Source: Siphonodentalium dalli (lineage: Eukaryota > Mollusca > Scaphopoda > Gadilida > Siphonodentaliidae). Taken from it: DNA of 64,000 nucleotides. Below the pieces are notes generated by a model. That model saw only the letters and a program-made list of their open reading frames with translations, was not told the DNA's origin and ran no database searches. The DNA lies in the NCBI GenBank assembly GCA_032622095.1, contig CP136067.1:53049899-53113898 (forward strand), given 5' to 3'. The position numbers and the translations under genes are program-made. This document shows, one piece after another, positions 29,006 through 41,459 of this stretch; within the stretch, counting starts at the first letter, position 1, and every line of letters begins with the position of its first letter.

Positions 29006-29745
29006 TGTTAATTTGGATTATGCATCTTTATCCCTTTCTATACTAAACACTCGTAGATGAAAAGATATCCATAGGAAATATTCAGATAATAAGTTAAAAT
29101 AATTACCATACTTATTATCTTAACATTTCCCTCAATAAATAGGCCTCCTTCTGCACTTTTAATATATGTCATCTGCTTATATTACCTGTACATCCCTCGA
29201 GATGAATAATAGACCATTGCAATGTGTACTTCAGCCCATATAATTGGCTACGGCAATCGGCAATGCCGAAGCCATTTGCTGAAGCAAGCTGGGCCACGAT
29301 AAAGGGTTGCCGTAGCAGATTGCCGAAGCCAAACAATCTGAATTAAACTGGCTGATACTTTTATAACTGAGTGGGAGAAACCATTCAGTATAGAAAGGGT
29401 TGAGACCGTTGAGTTGATGGCTCAAGGTTAGGTACAATTATAAACTGAAATTTATATATGTAGGGTTTAGTTGAATATAAACTAATGAGTTTAGGCACTT
29501 TATTACAAATTATTGTTTCATGGAAGTTGCCATAGAAGGTGTAACCTTAGTGTGAATATTCTCAATTGAATTTTGAACTGACTTACAGGCATTCAAACGA
29601 TGCATATCTCGATACACAAATCGCATGTTGTTATTACCTACGCAGGTAAGTAAGCAGCGATTGCCCCGAAAGAGAAAGATCAACATTGAAACAGTATCTA
29701 ACCTAAAATTATATAGTCCCCAGCAATAAATAATAACAAGAGCAT
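29006..29745. other. Spacer between repeats, no gene
   Basis: The segment 29231-29420 (GCCGAAGCCATTTGCTGAAG, AAGGGTTGCCGTAGCAGA) is repeated diverged at 31880-32030. No coding evidence. Confidence 0.55.
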
Positions 29746-29754
29746 CGCTTGGGC

Positions 29755-31060
29755 TAGTCCAAGCCCGCTTGCATACCAATCCTACCACACGACTTACGCC
29801 CACGATCTGTGGCGGGAATCTGTGGTGTATTTTACTCGATTTACCTAGCAAATCAATACATGATGCTATATACATCGGAAAGGCTTACATCTTATGGTCA
29901 CAATGGTGTATAATAATCTAACTTTAATGTTAAATTACACATAGAATATTCCGGTTGATTGCCATAAACATCGATTTGTTTCTCTGTTTGTTTACGTTTT
30001 AACCGAAAGCCGAAGTGGTCCGAATAAGTTCGGCATAATCCGCTGTTTGTTCTGGGAATTCTACTTTCCGTTTCTATATATAGCGCGGGTTTTCCGAACA
30101 AAAATGGCGAAAACCGATCGCCCGAAAGTCCAGTTTTCTATGTGCTTTCAGAACAATTCCCGCACTAAAAACTTAATGACATAATGGAGGATCAGAACGG
30201 TAGTTTTGTTGACAATTTTCGCAAGCAACTTGTCAAAATTGGAGCAAATTAGGACTCTTGTGTCCGACTTTCCATCCGTGTGATTTTCATCCATGTGCAT
30301 TTTGACTTTTGTGTTGATAAAATAATCGGAGAACCGAATCACACAGTTTCGAAATATAGTTCTTCCGTTTTAGTGGGACTTTTCAAACTTAAGGTTAAAA
30401 ATTTATACAAATTTTGTTTGATTTTGTGTGTGCTTAACAAGAGCAGTATATTGCTCTGTTCGCTTAGTATATATCTTAATTTCGCCGAAGTCCACCAAAT
30501 GTGGGAAATGTAGCACCATATTATTTATTCTAATACTCGTTGTGTTTACACTGTTTTAAACTTTGAGAGGGTTGTAATTCCCCGTAATTTATTTAATGTA
30601 TTACATTTATATCTTCAATGTTTAATTAATCTATTTATTATTTTATTTATTGACACACATAATTACGATTACAATGGAGAATTCTTCGTAATTTGCGTTG
30701 TTGTCCAAAATCTACGGAATATTTTCAACGGAAAATGCCGAACACAGTTCGCGAGGTCAACCGAGTTCGCATACTTTAAAAAAATTGTAAACATTGAGGT
30801 AAATGTCTCTTTTCGCATTAAATTACCGTTTTAAATTCACAACTGATGTGGGTTTCAGATAAAATAGCATGTCTTCTGCGGAAAATATCCGTTTATTGTC
30901 GCAATTGTGTTATTTTATTTCACATAATTGTGGTTTTATTTGAGCGGGTCACTAACGCTTAAGCCGTGTCATAAGCGAGCATATAGGGCGGTCTTGGACT
31001 AAACGCCAGCATCGCCATCCCAATATCTTAGCTGGTTTTAGTACAAGAAGACTTGGACTA
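29755..31060. mobile_element. Mutator-like non-autonomous element, copy 2 (inverted), 9-bp TSD
   Basis: The perfect 9-bp TSD CGCTTGGGC lies at 29746-29754 and 31061-31069. It is the same family as 26855-28017 in opposite orientation, so the pair forms a long imperfect inverted repeat with a 1.7-kb spacer. Its right end has the full terminal module, but its left end starts at the subterminal TAGTCCAAG and lacks the outer 59 bp seen in copy 1. Confidence 0.87.
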
Positions 31061-31069
31061 CGCTTGGGC

Positions 31070-32700
31070 ATGGCTATATAAACCCCTGGTAATTTCAACA
31101 AAAGGCCATAACGAGTAATCAATATACCAAATCTTAAAGGGGCACTGTACACTAAATCCGGTCATTTATGGGACTATCTCCTTTTATACTCAACAGAATA
31201 TATGCAACAAATGAATGAATTTGAGCCATGGATTAGTGCACAATACAATTGTGTGCTCTATGAACGATGCAAACAACATGGTAATTACCGTATCATAAAT
31301 TTATTTTCATTATAATTAATTATAATGAAAATTAATTTATGATGCGGCAACTTTTGATTGTCTGTCTGTAAAAACTGTAGGCAAACATCGGATTTTTGGT
31401 TTTCTCCTGGGGCATCGATGTTAATACCTTAATTATCGACCCACTGGACAATATACTGTTGTTAAATGAAAGTGCTACGAGCAAGAGGAGAAGCTTATTG
31501 CATTGATATTTTCCGACGACTCAGTCTACATGTGTTTCCTGGATGTCGGAATATCAAAGACATTGATCATCACACATCTATGGTGTTGAACTACCAAAGC
31601 GCGACTCTGTAACATACAACTCATTGAGATCTTGAATTCACACCTGATTCTGACTTTGAATACACTTGATAGCGAATGTGTATCTCCTATTTGTATTTAA
31701 GTGATGAGGTTTGTGACAAAGTTTATATTTAAAACAAAGGGAACTGATTAAGGACCTAAATATATAAGATTTTGTGCCACTGGTACCGTGTTTGTTTATG
31801 TATTAGTGGAATACAATAAACTAAATTTTTCTTGCAAGGGACAAACTTTTGGGGCGGTGGCTACAATAACCAAGCATTTTTGTTGAATGGCCCAGCCCTC
31901 ATAATTGGCCACCACAATCATCAATGCCGAAGCCATTTGCTGAAGCAAACTGGGCCAAGACAAAGGGTTGCCATAGCAGAGTGCAAAGCTAAACAATGTG
32001 AATTAAGAGGGCTGAATTACCTAAATGTGAATTTGGCCTCTCATATTGATCATGTTCAGGATTGATCTGTTATCTGTTGTGTGGCACCGCTAGCTCCCAT
32101 ATACATGTAGGGCATTATAAGCAGTTTAGCCAATTTGTCCAGGAATTTTTGGCTGAACTCATGACTTCTTCACCACGGTAGGGTTCTTTAAGGTGCGCAC
32201 ATTGTTGCACACATGACAGCCATTAGCTCCGGCTCCCGATCCGATGGTGTGCGGCGTGACAGGCCATGACATGAGAGGAGTGGAATACGACATTTGTCCA
32301 GCACAAAATTTTCAAATTTGTCTGAGATATCTTTTGCCTCTGGAATAATTTTCAGAGCACTGATTGTGCATCGATGGTTGATCGTGATGCCTATGGATCT
32401 ATGGTACTGGGAATGCAGATGGAGAGACAAAGTCCAATTGATACCATGTTGGAATCAATCCCTCGACCGTGTCAAAGGTGTAGCTCACTAGCTCAGACAA
32501 CTATTTTGAACCGTCGGATTGGGAGCCGACGTTAAATGGCTGTCCAGTGTGCAACAATGGGTGCACGTTAAAAGATCCCTACTGTGAAGACAAAAATCAT
32601 GGCAAAATTGGGTGGTGGATGACATACAGCCAGCATTGGCCCCTGCACTGAAAACTCTACAGACAGAATAGAGCAAGAGTTGAAGGCCTACTGTACTCTT
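31070..32700. other. Non-coding stretch with a 60-bp palindrome
   Basis: A near-perfect palindrome lies at 31288-31347, centred on TATAATTAATTATA. The 31880-32030 segment is a diverged copy of 29231-29420. ORFs here are short and unconserved. Confidence 0.5.
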
Positions 32701-32720
32701 TTCGGGAACGGGACTACCCG

Positions 32721-32756
<36 letters not shown>

Positions 32757-33372
32757 AGACAACCCGCCCCTCTGCTATTTTCGGGGCGGGTTGTCACAAT
32801 AAATAAGGGCGGGTTGTCCAGAAATTGTTAATAGTGATTATGTTCTTTGATGATATATTATTAAAGATTTTGACCAACAAAACATGTGTTTATTCATTAA
32901 TTATAATATGTCAATGCGTGGACTGGAGTAAAGAATGACACGATGTTTTGACAACTGAACGGCACTTGAAGGTAAGTGAAGACTAATTAAAAGGGGTGCT
33001 TTCAAAACAAACAAACAAGAAAGAAGAGACCAGCACAATGCAGACGACAGCCAACAGCAGCAGCAGCCCCAAATTAATCATTGCATTTGTTCGTTTGTTA
33101 AACTTATTAAATTTTGTTTTTAATCTTCGTTCATATTCATATTAGCATACTTTATTCCGTTCATTCCGTTTTTAAATTTCGTTCATTAAACTTCGTAATA
33201 AAAAATCTATAATGAACTTTTAAGTTAACCCAGTTTCGTTAAACAAACATGAAACATCTCATAATCCCCTCACACCTCCTAATTAGCCGCTAATTAATTT
33301 TAGGGGGGCGGGTTGTCTCAGAGTGAAAGGGTGCGGGTTGTCTCGGGGGCGGGTAGTCACGGACCCCTCTGT
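32701..33372. mobile_element. MITE-like element with ACTACCCGCC ends and a 35-base C run
   Basis: The left side reads GACTACCCG, then C(35) at 32721-32755, then GAGACAACCCGCC. The right side is the complement (GGTTGTCTC, GGGGGCGGGTAGTCACGG). A further GGCGGGTTGTC lies inside each end. No clear target duplication could be fixed, so the class is open. Confidence 0.5.
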
Positions 33373-34464
33373 TAGTGTTAGTCTGTACATGGACGTAAAT
33401 GAGATGGATAGGCAACTCTCGTAGAGTAACGCAATATATCGCGGATTCTTTTGTTTGCCAATTAACGAGAGCCTGGCAGCGAGATCGCCTGTTGCTATAC
33501 CCACGGCGTAAACAAAATGGCGTCTTTTGATTTCGTTTAGTGTCGGAACAGTGTCGTTAGCACACACAATGTTTCCTTTCTGACGCTAGCTTCTTTCATT
33601 TACCCGCTTATAATAAATACTTGAATTAATTTTACATTGAACACATTTAGTTTATTGTTTATAGTGGCCTAATAAAAGTGGGAAAACACCTACTGGGCAT
33701 TAAAATAAAGCTTTGAAATTGAAGCATCACACTCAGTCATAGAAGGAGCATTGTTGTCATTTCCGCCGAATTATTTCTTAACTAAAAGAGCGTAATTACG
33801 CAACTATTAATGACATATCAAGTTGGTGAATGCTCAATTAGCAAAACTTAATAGTGTTTATATAACTAGGCTTGAATGAAGCAGGAAGTTTAATCTGCCC
33901 CAAAGCAATGAGAATTGAATATGATCACACTTCAGTTAATGCAATGTTAACACATCGCGAAGAGGGCTAACCATCGCTAATTTTACATGTTTTATTTTAA
34001 TCCACAACGAAGCCAATGACAATATTGTTTTATCTTGCGTGTGACTTCAGTGCTCATTTTGCGATTGTTCAATCAACTACATTCACAGTTTCTAGTAGCT
34101 ATTATTAAGTATCTTCTTTTTTTTTAAAGAGAGACAAACAACTTTATAAGTATTTATGTAAATGCGAAATATTAAACAATAAAGCTCCACCTCATAGAAA
34201 GAAAAACGAATGCATATTCACAAATTATAAATAAAGCTTATATTAATCAGATTGGGTATTGTGAATATTTTTTTGAGTATTAAAACGCCTATAAAATGGA
34301 GATATCCCCACAGACTTTCACTAGTCTGAAAAAGGCAAACGAAGATTTTATCCCATGGGATGACCTGGACGACCTGCTCTCTGAATGTACAGATAGTTAT
34401 ATTTTGATGGAAATTGATCAACAGTTATGCATGTAGTGTCTGATATGGCAGAAGGTTGTTCTTC
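33373..34464. other. AT-rich stretch, no supported gene
   Basis: The minus-strand ORF 33283-33567 overlaps the right end of the preceding repeat and has no recognised domain. Nothing else is seen. Confidence 0.4.
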
Positions 34465-36074
34465 AGTTTTCTGCTTCTTCGACTGGTCCTTTCTCTTTTG
34501 GCGGATACACTTCCGTTTTGTCGCAGGCATACTGAAATAATAAAGTAAGGCATGACTACTAGTATATATTACTAATAATCAGTTTGTTTCATAGGTTGAT
34601 TCTATTTGGGGCCATGGGGACATGGGGGGGGGGGGGGGGTGAGAGACCGAGACTGATATAACATTTAATATGATACACCATATACATGTTCAAATATACA
34701 TGGACATACATGTAGAATGTAGATTGTAAAGCATTTTGATGCAATAGGAAACTTTCTCAAGTTATATTTGACAATTGAACATCATCATGAAATACAGACA
34801 GTACAATTTCCATGGACCGTATCCAAGCACGCCAATATACCGTTTGTACTTGTCAGATATTAATGAAATTTGCTCAACTTTGAGATAAGATATTGGTAAA
34901 ACATGGTTATTAATCCTTGTAAAATTTGCTAATAGTCACCCCAAGACATATGCCAAATCAAAATTAAGTGATCATTTTATTCAAATTTTGGTTATATATG
35001 ATTACATGCTAAAGTTCCCACCCCCATACTTGCAAATTAAGATTTCCAAGAAAATCCAACCAATGTTAATTCTACATGAAAAAAGTGTAAAATAATTAGT
35101 AAAATATGATGAAATTAATTGAAGGACACAAATAGCTATATTATGATTTTAAAATCACCACCCATTCCATTTTTGTCAGAGACATTTTAGAAAACTTGAG
35201 AAAGTGGTAGCCCTCCCCCATAAAAACGAGAAAGGCTGTCAGTCTTAAAACAACACACTTACATTGTGATATAACAAACAATTCCTGCAATAAAACTTTG
35301 CAAAGTATGCTGAAAGTCACTCAGGGATATATAAGAAAACAATCTAATGCAATGGTTTCATGCCACATCTGGTTATTTTGGAAGAGTTGTTGAAATTCGA
35401 AAGCGAGTGTGCTAGATTGGGAAATGTCCATTTTTAACAATTGATGCTCATTTCTTGTAAAGTTATGAACCGAAAAATAAAAAAAACAACTTCAATGCAA
35501 CTGAAAGTCATCGCCTAATGTATCAGCAATATAAATATTGCAAGCTTTCTATTTTAATTGCGGCCATGTTCATGTCGCTGCAAAAGTCGTAAGTCTGTTA
35601 CACATAAATGGTATCAGACGTCCACCCCCAATAGCTCGAATTTCGGAAATTGAAATACATTTCCACGAAATTTCACCTTTAATGGACATGGTTGAAATAC
35701 AGCAAAAGCGTGTATAATAAATTGGTATTGGATGTGATCTTTAAGATATCCTTTCAATTTATATCGGATCAATGAACTCACGATTTTTCCCCCGGTATTT
35801 TTCTTGTATTTTCTGTGTTGTTCAGTGTTCGTTACGGGAGAATCTAATGCTTTTAATTCGTCTACGAGCATCTTACGACGAACGTTATGAGATTAGCGGT
35901 CGCTTAGTTTGATTATTAGACAAAGTTTTATTTTAGAACGTATAAGTAAGTACAATACTCACGTTTTTTAGATGTAGATATCCTTTTAAAAGCAAAACAC
36001 AAGACAATCCCGCATACGACGAAAACAAGAGTGAAATGAGATCTCGCGAAGTCACGCGATCCGCGATATTTCAT
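34465..36074 (-). CDS. Tentative small spliced gene, function unknown
   Basis: Three minus-strand pieces look exon-like. An ATG at 36074 opens an ORF with a hydrophobic stretch (FTLVFVVCGIVLCFAF) that ends at a GTGAGT donor just below 35963. A second ATG at 35871 opens MLVDELKALDSPVTNTEQHR and reaches another GTGAGT donor at 35780. A TTATTTCAG acceptor at about 34533 leads either to a short tail ending in a stop or to an alternative ATG ORF that is Lys/Arg-rich (KRKCIRQKRKDQSKKQK). The first two pieces do not join in phase at any good acceptor, so they could be alternative first exons or chance. The area around 36000-36110 is locally CpG-rich, as a promoter might be. I do not recognise the product. 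Confidence 0.22.
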
Positions 36075-37165
36075 ATACCGGCGCTTGTCCAAGCACTGCG
36101 GCTTCTAATCGCCCCATATATACATCGCTGGTCTGTACTACTACTGTAGTCTGTAGGCTTATTGTATTTGACGTCGATAAGTTTGACCTGAAGTGTCGCT
36201 TTGATTTCGGCTCATTTTAGTTTTAACTGCCAATGGTGACAGGTCAAAAAGATTTCTATTTAAATTATTTTTACAAAACTTTATCAGACATTCATCTTTT
36301 TTATTTTAGACTGCATGACAATTGACACGTGACATTGACAAGTCTCGAAATTGAGTCGAATTTGGGTGATGAGAAAATTACTGCTATTTCAATGCAATAC
36401 AATTTTTGGTTGAAACAAGATGCCCACCTCTCCGGCTTCTTCGTCGGCATCCGCTAAAACACCAAAGTCTTTATATAATTGTTCAACAGTCGTCATTTCG
36501 ACGAATTAATCAGCCGAAAATGAAATTTCAGATCTGTGGAAACGCACCGGAAGCGTATGAATGGCGTCTTTACAAACTTGCATACTGTTAATAATACGTA
36601 CCGACGATAATCAGTTCATCGTTCCAATATATTTTTCTAATCAATGCAAGGGGGAGGTCACAGGAATCCGAAATTTTTATTTTATTTTATTATATTATTT
36701 AAAGAAATTCCTGGACTCCTGAAGCCTGAAGTAGGTGGGGTCTTGAACAAATTCGAAGACACGGGGTGGAAACAATTATTTCCACTACTTTCTCACCCAC
36801 CCCACCCCTACCTTTGTGCAATTTATTTCATTTTTTCCAGGCCAACTTTTTGGGACCACCCCCCCCCCCCCAAATTAGTAAATAACTCATAATAATATGA
36901 TAAAATATTATTTCAGTCTGGTTCTTTCTAGCAATTACTATTTGACATAAAATCATAAAAAACAGTTCCAATAAACGATATGCTTCACATGCATCCCCAA
37001 TATGAACAAGTATATATGTACTACCCTCGCATAGGCCTACTATGGTAAAACCCTGGTATACCTCGGTACTTCTCAATTAAAAACACTCCGGTAAACCATG
37101 TAAAAACACTCTTTTACCTGTATTAATGTGGTATACGGTATTCTACCAGCCGGGCCGGTGATTGG
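36075..37165. other. Non-coding stretch
   Basis: Short ORFs (36406-36591, 36644-36892) have no recognisable features. A C run lies at about 36860-36871. GGTAAACC and GGTATACC-type words begin to appear near 37020-37160, ahead of the duplication. Confidence 0.4.
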
Positions 37166-38780
37166 AATCAGGTAATTTTACTCTGGTAAACCCCAGATCT
37201 AGATACGCACACATGTAGACCCGTGCACCAGCGTGCATCCATGTATTGTTACTCAGTCTAGTAAATGTTCCCACCCATGTAATTCAAGGAATTTTACCCG
37301 GATGCAAGTATGCATGTAGAATTCTACTAGAGTAATTCTAACAGAGTAACTCTATACCAGGGTAATTTAAAGGTACCGGTACTGAATATCTGATTAGATG
37401 GTCCTCAAATATCATCAGATTCCCCAACAACAACAATATTTTTTGAAATGCCGCTTCAGTTATCAGAATCGATTAATTGCCCAAAAATAATGCTAACCAC
37501 AGTCAACTGTAGTATAAATTTGCCCAAAACCTGTTATTTATCAATATTTTGTTCAACGAAATATTGCCGGTTTGTCAAATATCTGACACAAAAAAAAAAC
37601 ACTTTAATTTTAGAGTTATCCATCTTCATCCGCAATTTGGTCCGAGACCATGTACCTTTATCCAGATTAACGTACTTGCCGAGACTGCCTTCTCGTCGAC
37701 TTTTACTGGGCCACTAAATATTCCAGGTGGTGAAAAATAATATATTTCAAAAATCGATATCTGATCACTCTGAGCTTTGATGTGTGGGTTCTTCGACTGG
37801 AATCAAATATTTTTCACCCCGAAGCTAAATAAATAGCAATTGAGGGGCGCTTAATCGGATTGAGTACCGGTAGGCCTACCTTTAACTCGATGTTAGGGTA
37901 AAGTTACCACAGTATTATACCGAATTGCGCTTTCAGAAGCTTTAACATTTGAGATAACAGATTGGAGGTTATATGAATCACGCATGTGATAACATAAGGT
38001 GTTAAACTTTTCTGGAGTTATCCTACTAATTTATAAGAATATTCTTGTCCCATTCTGTTAACTTTTGAGTATGACACCGGGTAAATTTGTTTCCACTGAT
38101 AAATTACTCTGGTAAAGGCCATGCACGTACAGTCCATGGATGTAAAAAGAACACACCCTTGTAAATTAAAGTAAAGGCATGATGTACCCCACAGCTACAA
38201 GGACAACATACCATACTACTTTAATCCAGAAATATGACTAAGATTCATCATAGCATTCCCCATGTAGTATTATTGTATATTAGTGATATATGGCATTCGA
38301 AATCAAAGGATATGTGTTATTAGTTACCACATAACATTAATACTAGAAAATGTAGAACTCAAATATTCACAAAATCCACCTCTGACTGGAACCAACCCAT
38401 ATAAAAAGATCCATTGTTGCATTGCGCGCCACGTTTTGAAGTAAATCATTTGTAAAGAGCGTTATTTTTCTTCTAAGAAATCTTTTTTAACCAAATAACG
38501 GATGCATTCAGAAAAGAAAAAATAATACAAACACTTAAAGAATGGCTTTTACCAGAGTATATCGCTAAACCTGACTTTACCAGAGTATATAGAGCCTGGC
38601 AAACTACGCTTTGCGTATATGAACATATAATAGAGGGCAGCCTAATTTCCCAAACATGTTATATCAAACATACGTACACCAGAGGTCCGTTGAATGTCAA
38701 AGCAACGAGATTTATAAGTAAACAAAGCCATGATTTTCAGAGAATTTCGATTTGCCGCGATATCAGAAACATGTACGTAA
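37166..38780 (+). repeat. 1.6-kb direct repeat, copy 1
   Basis: From AATCAGGTAATTTTACTCTG to ATCAGAAACATGTACGTAA this is nearly identical to 41460-43050. The main differences are small indels, including about 32 bp present only here near 37648-37680. A family X MITE (about 37374-37853) is embedded in both copies. Confidence 0.92.
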
Positions 38781-39124
38781 ACAATGTATTAAACGATCCT
38801 ATCATCACTTTATCCCTTTTCTATCAAGGTAGGTGAACTATTATCTTGAAGAGAGATTAATCACGGACATGACAGTGATTATATTCAGTAGTTCATGTGA
38901 ATTAATGCCCGGACTCCATGTTTACGTATTTGTTTTAAATGAAAGTCTGTTATAGAAGAGTGCCGGGACTTGACTGTCCAAAACAGCATCAACCCATCCG
39001 ATACCATGCACAAGCTATTGTGGACCGAGAATACTTGGTCTACGTATATACATGTAGGCCTGACAGAATAATCTAGTCGAATATGGCAAAATACACACAT
39101 CGGCATCAACTGTAACACGATAGA
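38781..39124. other. Unique spacer, no gene
   Basis: The minus-strand ORF 38885-39118 has no recognisable domain. Nothing else is seen. Confidence 0.4.
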
Positions 39125-39819
39125 GTACCCTATAGTACAGTTCTATGAAACCATGGTAGTACCATGGTAAATATCACTTTACGATTGTATATATATAGTA
39201 CCATGTTACCATGTTATCTGTATAACACGTCAGAGTACTTTAGTATAGAGTCATGGTATAGTACCATGGTATATATCAATTTATCGTGGTATAGTACCAT
39301 GGTAGTACCATGATAAGAGTACCGTAGTATAGATCCATGGTAGTTACACAGTAGTGCCAACACTATACACTGGTTCTATGGTAGTACCATTACACTACCA
39401 TGGTATAGTATCAATGGTAGTACCATGTTAGAGTACCATGGTGTTTTCTGATCTGGGATACCTTGATTGACCCTAATGGAATAAAACATACGATAGTATT
39501 ACCATTGTAAAATGAAATTGACCATGGCATGGTATGTGGAACATTACCATGGTAAATGGTAATTATGACCGTTTAACATGGTATGTAATAGTTATATAAG
39601 ATGGGAGCATAGTGAAGTACGTTGGTTTACATAGTAATACATAACTTACCGTGGTACCTAACCAACATTTTACCATGGTCTTAGCATGGTAAACTACTGT
39701 CTTACCATGGTCAATGTCTATTTACCTTGCCATTATGGTAGATTACCATAGTGTGTAATAGTGCGAGCACAGTAAAGTACCTTGGTTTACGTAGTAATAT
39801 ATAATTTACCATGGTAACC
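39125..39819. repeat. CCATGG palindrome-rich stretch
   Basis: The words ACCATGGTA, TACCATGGT and one-base variants recur more than ten times in under 700 bp with irregular spacing. The repeated unit is itself palindromic, so the stretch is symmetric on both strands. No ORF. Confidence 0.85.
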
Positions 39820-41325
39820 GGGGGGGGGGGGGTAATAAAAACAGTTGCAGGAAGGTATGTCGGGGTGGACGGTGAAAGAGGCAAAAAACACATTTTTTAC
39901 AACCTCGTGCAATTTTTTTTTACTAAAGACAGTTTGAGCCTATATTTGATATTTGTAACAGTTTAAAACATATTATAACTGTTAAATCAACATATGTATG
40001 GTACTGGGAGCTCACTTGGGCCTTAGTGGCAATGGCATGTTGCATATGGGACGGTGTCAAAACTTCATTCCTGACACCATTCGGAAAAAAACCCGACATG
40101 GACATTTTTAGAAAGAAAAAAATCTGGAATCATATATAATTATTAAAAATAGGCTTTTGGCCAGTGTGAAAACTTATTCAATATTGTAAATAAAACAGTT
40201 TAGAAAACGTAGGACCGAAATAAATTAGGGTTTTCCTTGATGACTTATGAAACATAAACAAAGAGCTTCGAGAAATGTAAAACTGAAATTATACTTTTCC
40301 TGGTGAAACTATATAAGACGCTTAAGCCTTGATCATTGTGTGCATTGTGTGTTATCAGTACATCGAGTCAATCAGTGAATTATTTGCATATCTATAAACT
40401 CAGATGACTATATCTGTTACTCACACAACACCTAAAGTATTCAAGTCTGGTATAGTAACTGCACCAGTAGACTAACAAAAATGGTATGGAATAATGCTGA
40501 CTAATCAGAAAATAGTTATAAATTATGGAATTGAGTGTATCCTTGTGGACCTAAGCTTGCTATTATCAGCAATTGATCAAATAACTGTTCCAATTGCAGC
40601 CTGGTAAATCTCCTATCTGTGTTTATCTAATATCAAAATTTGTCAACTCTATTTGAATTGGAGCTTAACAACTGAAATGTCACGACGTGTCTACAAAATG
40701 TCAGCAGTGACTCGAAAGTAAAGATTGAGTTTGTTGTCCTGAGATATTAATGCTATCAGCTAAAAAGGTATTACAGCCAAATATTCAAACATGTTTGGTT
40801 CATGTAATACGGTAGCTTTTATGGGAAAATGATATCTCACTGGATATGTATATTTTTTGTGTGTAAAATTGGATGCATATTATGCTTTATATTAATGAGC
40901 TAGCAGTAGCTATCTGCTTCTGAATGGTTACTATATTTGTCCACTACATCGATGGATTATAATTTCCATTTAGCAGTGTGGAATTTGACCACCCAGCTGA
41001 CCTAGCATACTCTGGTCAGGCACTGACATGGAAACTCTTGATACATGCATGTGGTAGAGAAAATACCTTAGTATCAGTCACCATTTGAAAAAAATCAATT
41101 TTAATTTTTCATTAAAACATAGGTGCTAAATCTGGTTAAACCGTCATTTGGACTAAATGTGATAAGTTCCCAGTGGTTATGTAGGGTTTTATGCTGTTTC
41201 GGACCAAAATTACTGAAATTTGGGGGGTGGGTGTCAAAAAATTTTTGCAGGTTTGGGGGGGGGGTGTGGGTCCCCGAAAATGCCAGATGCATACCGTCCT
41301 GAATTTTTTTACTATCCCCCCCCTG
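39820..41325 (-). mobile_element. hAT-like element family H1, copy B, 8-bp TSD
   Basis: TGGTAACC flanks it at 39812-39819 and 41326-41333. The right terminus is CAGGGGGGGGATAGTAAAAA on the complement, and the left terminus has the same body (GGGGGGTAATAAAAACAG, GCAGGAAGGTATG) but has lost the first CA. It is homologous to 7672-9313 at both ends in inverted orientation. No transposase ORF. Confidence 0.78.
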
Positions 41326-41459
41326 TGGTAACCAGCATTGTGCTATACTCTTAACATGGTATGGTAAAACCTTGGTACTTTTTATACAGAATTACCACAG
41401 CATACCACGGTATATCACAGTCAACCCTGGTACATATAATAAAACAAAAACCTTGGTAG

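Noticed and set aside
26855-31060. A single 4.2-kb element with 1.1-kb terminal inverted repeats
   Set aside because: Each arm has its own perfect 9-bp target duplication, so these are two independent insertions of one family in opposite orientation.
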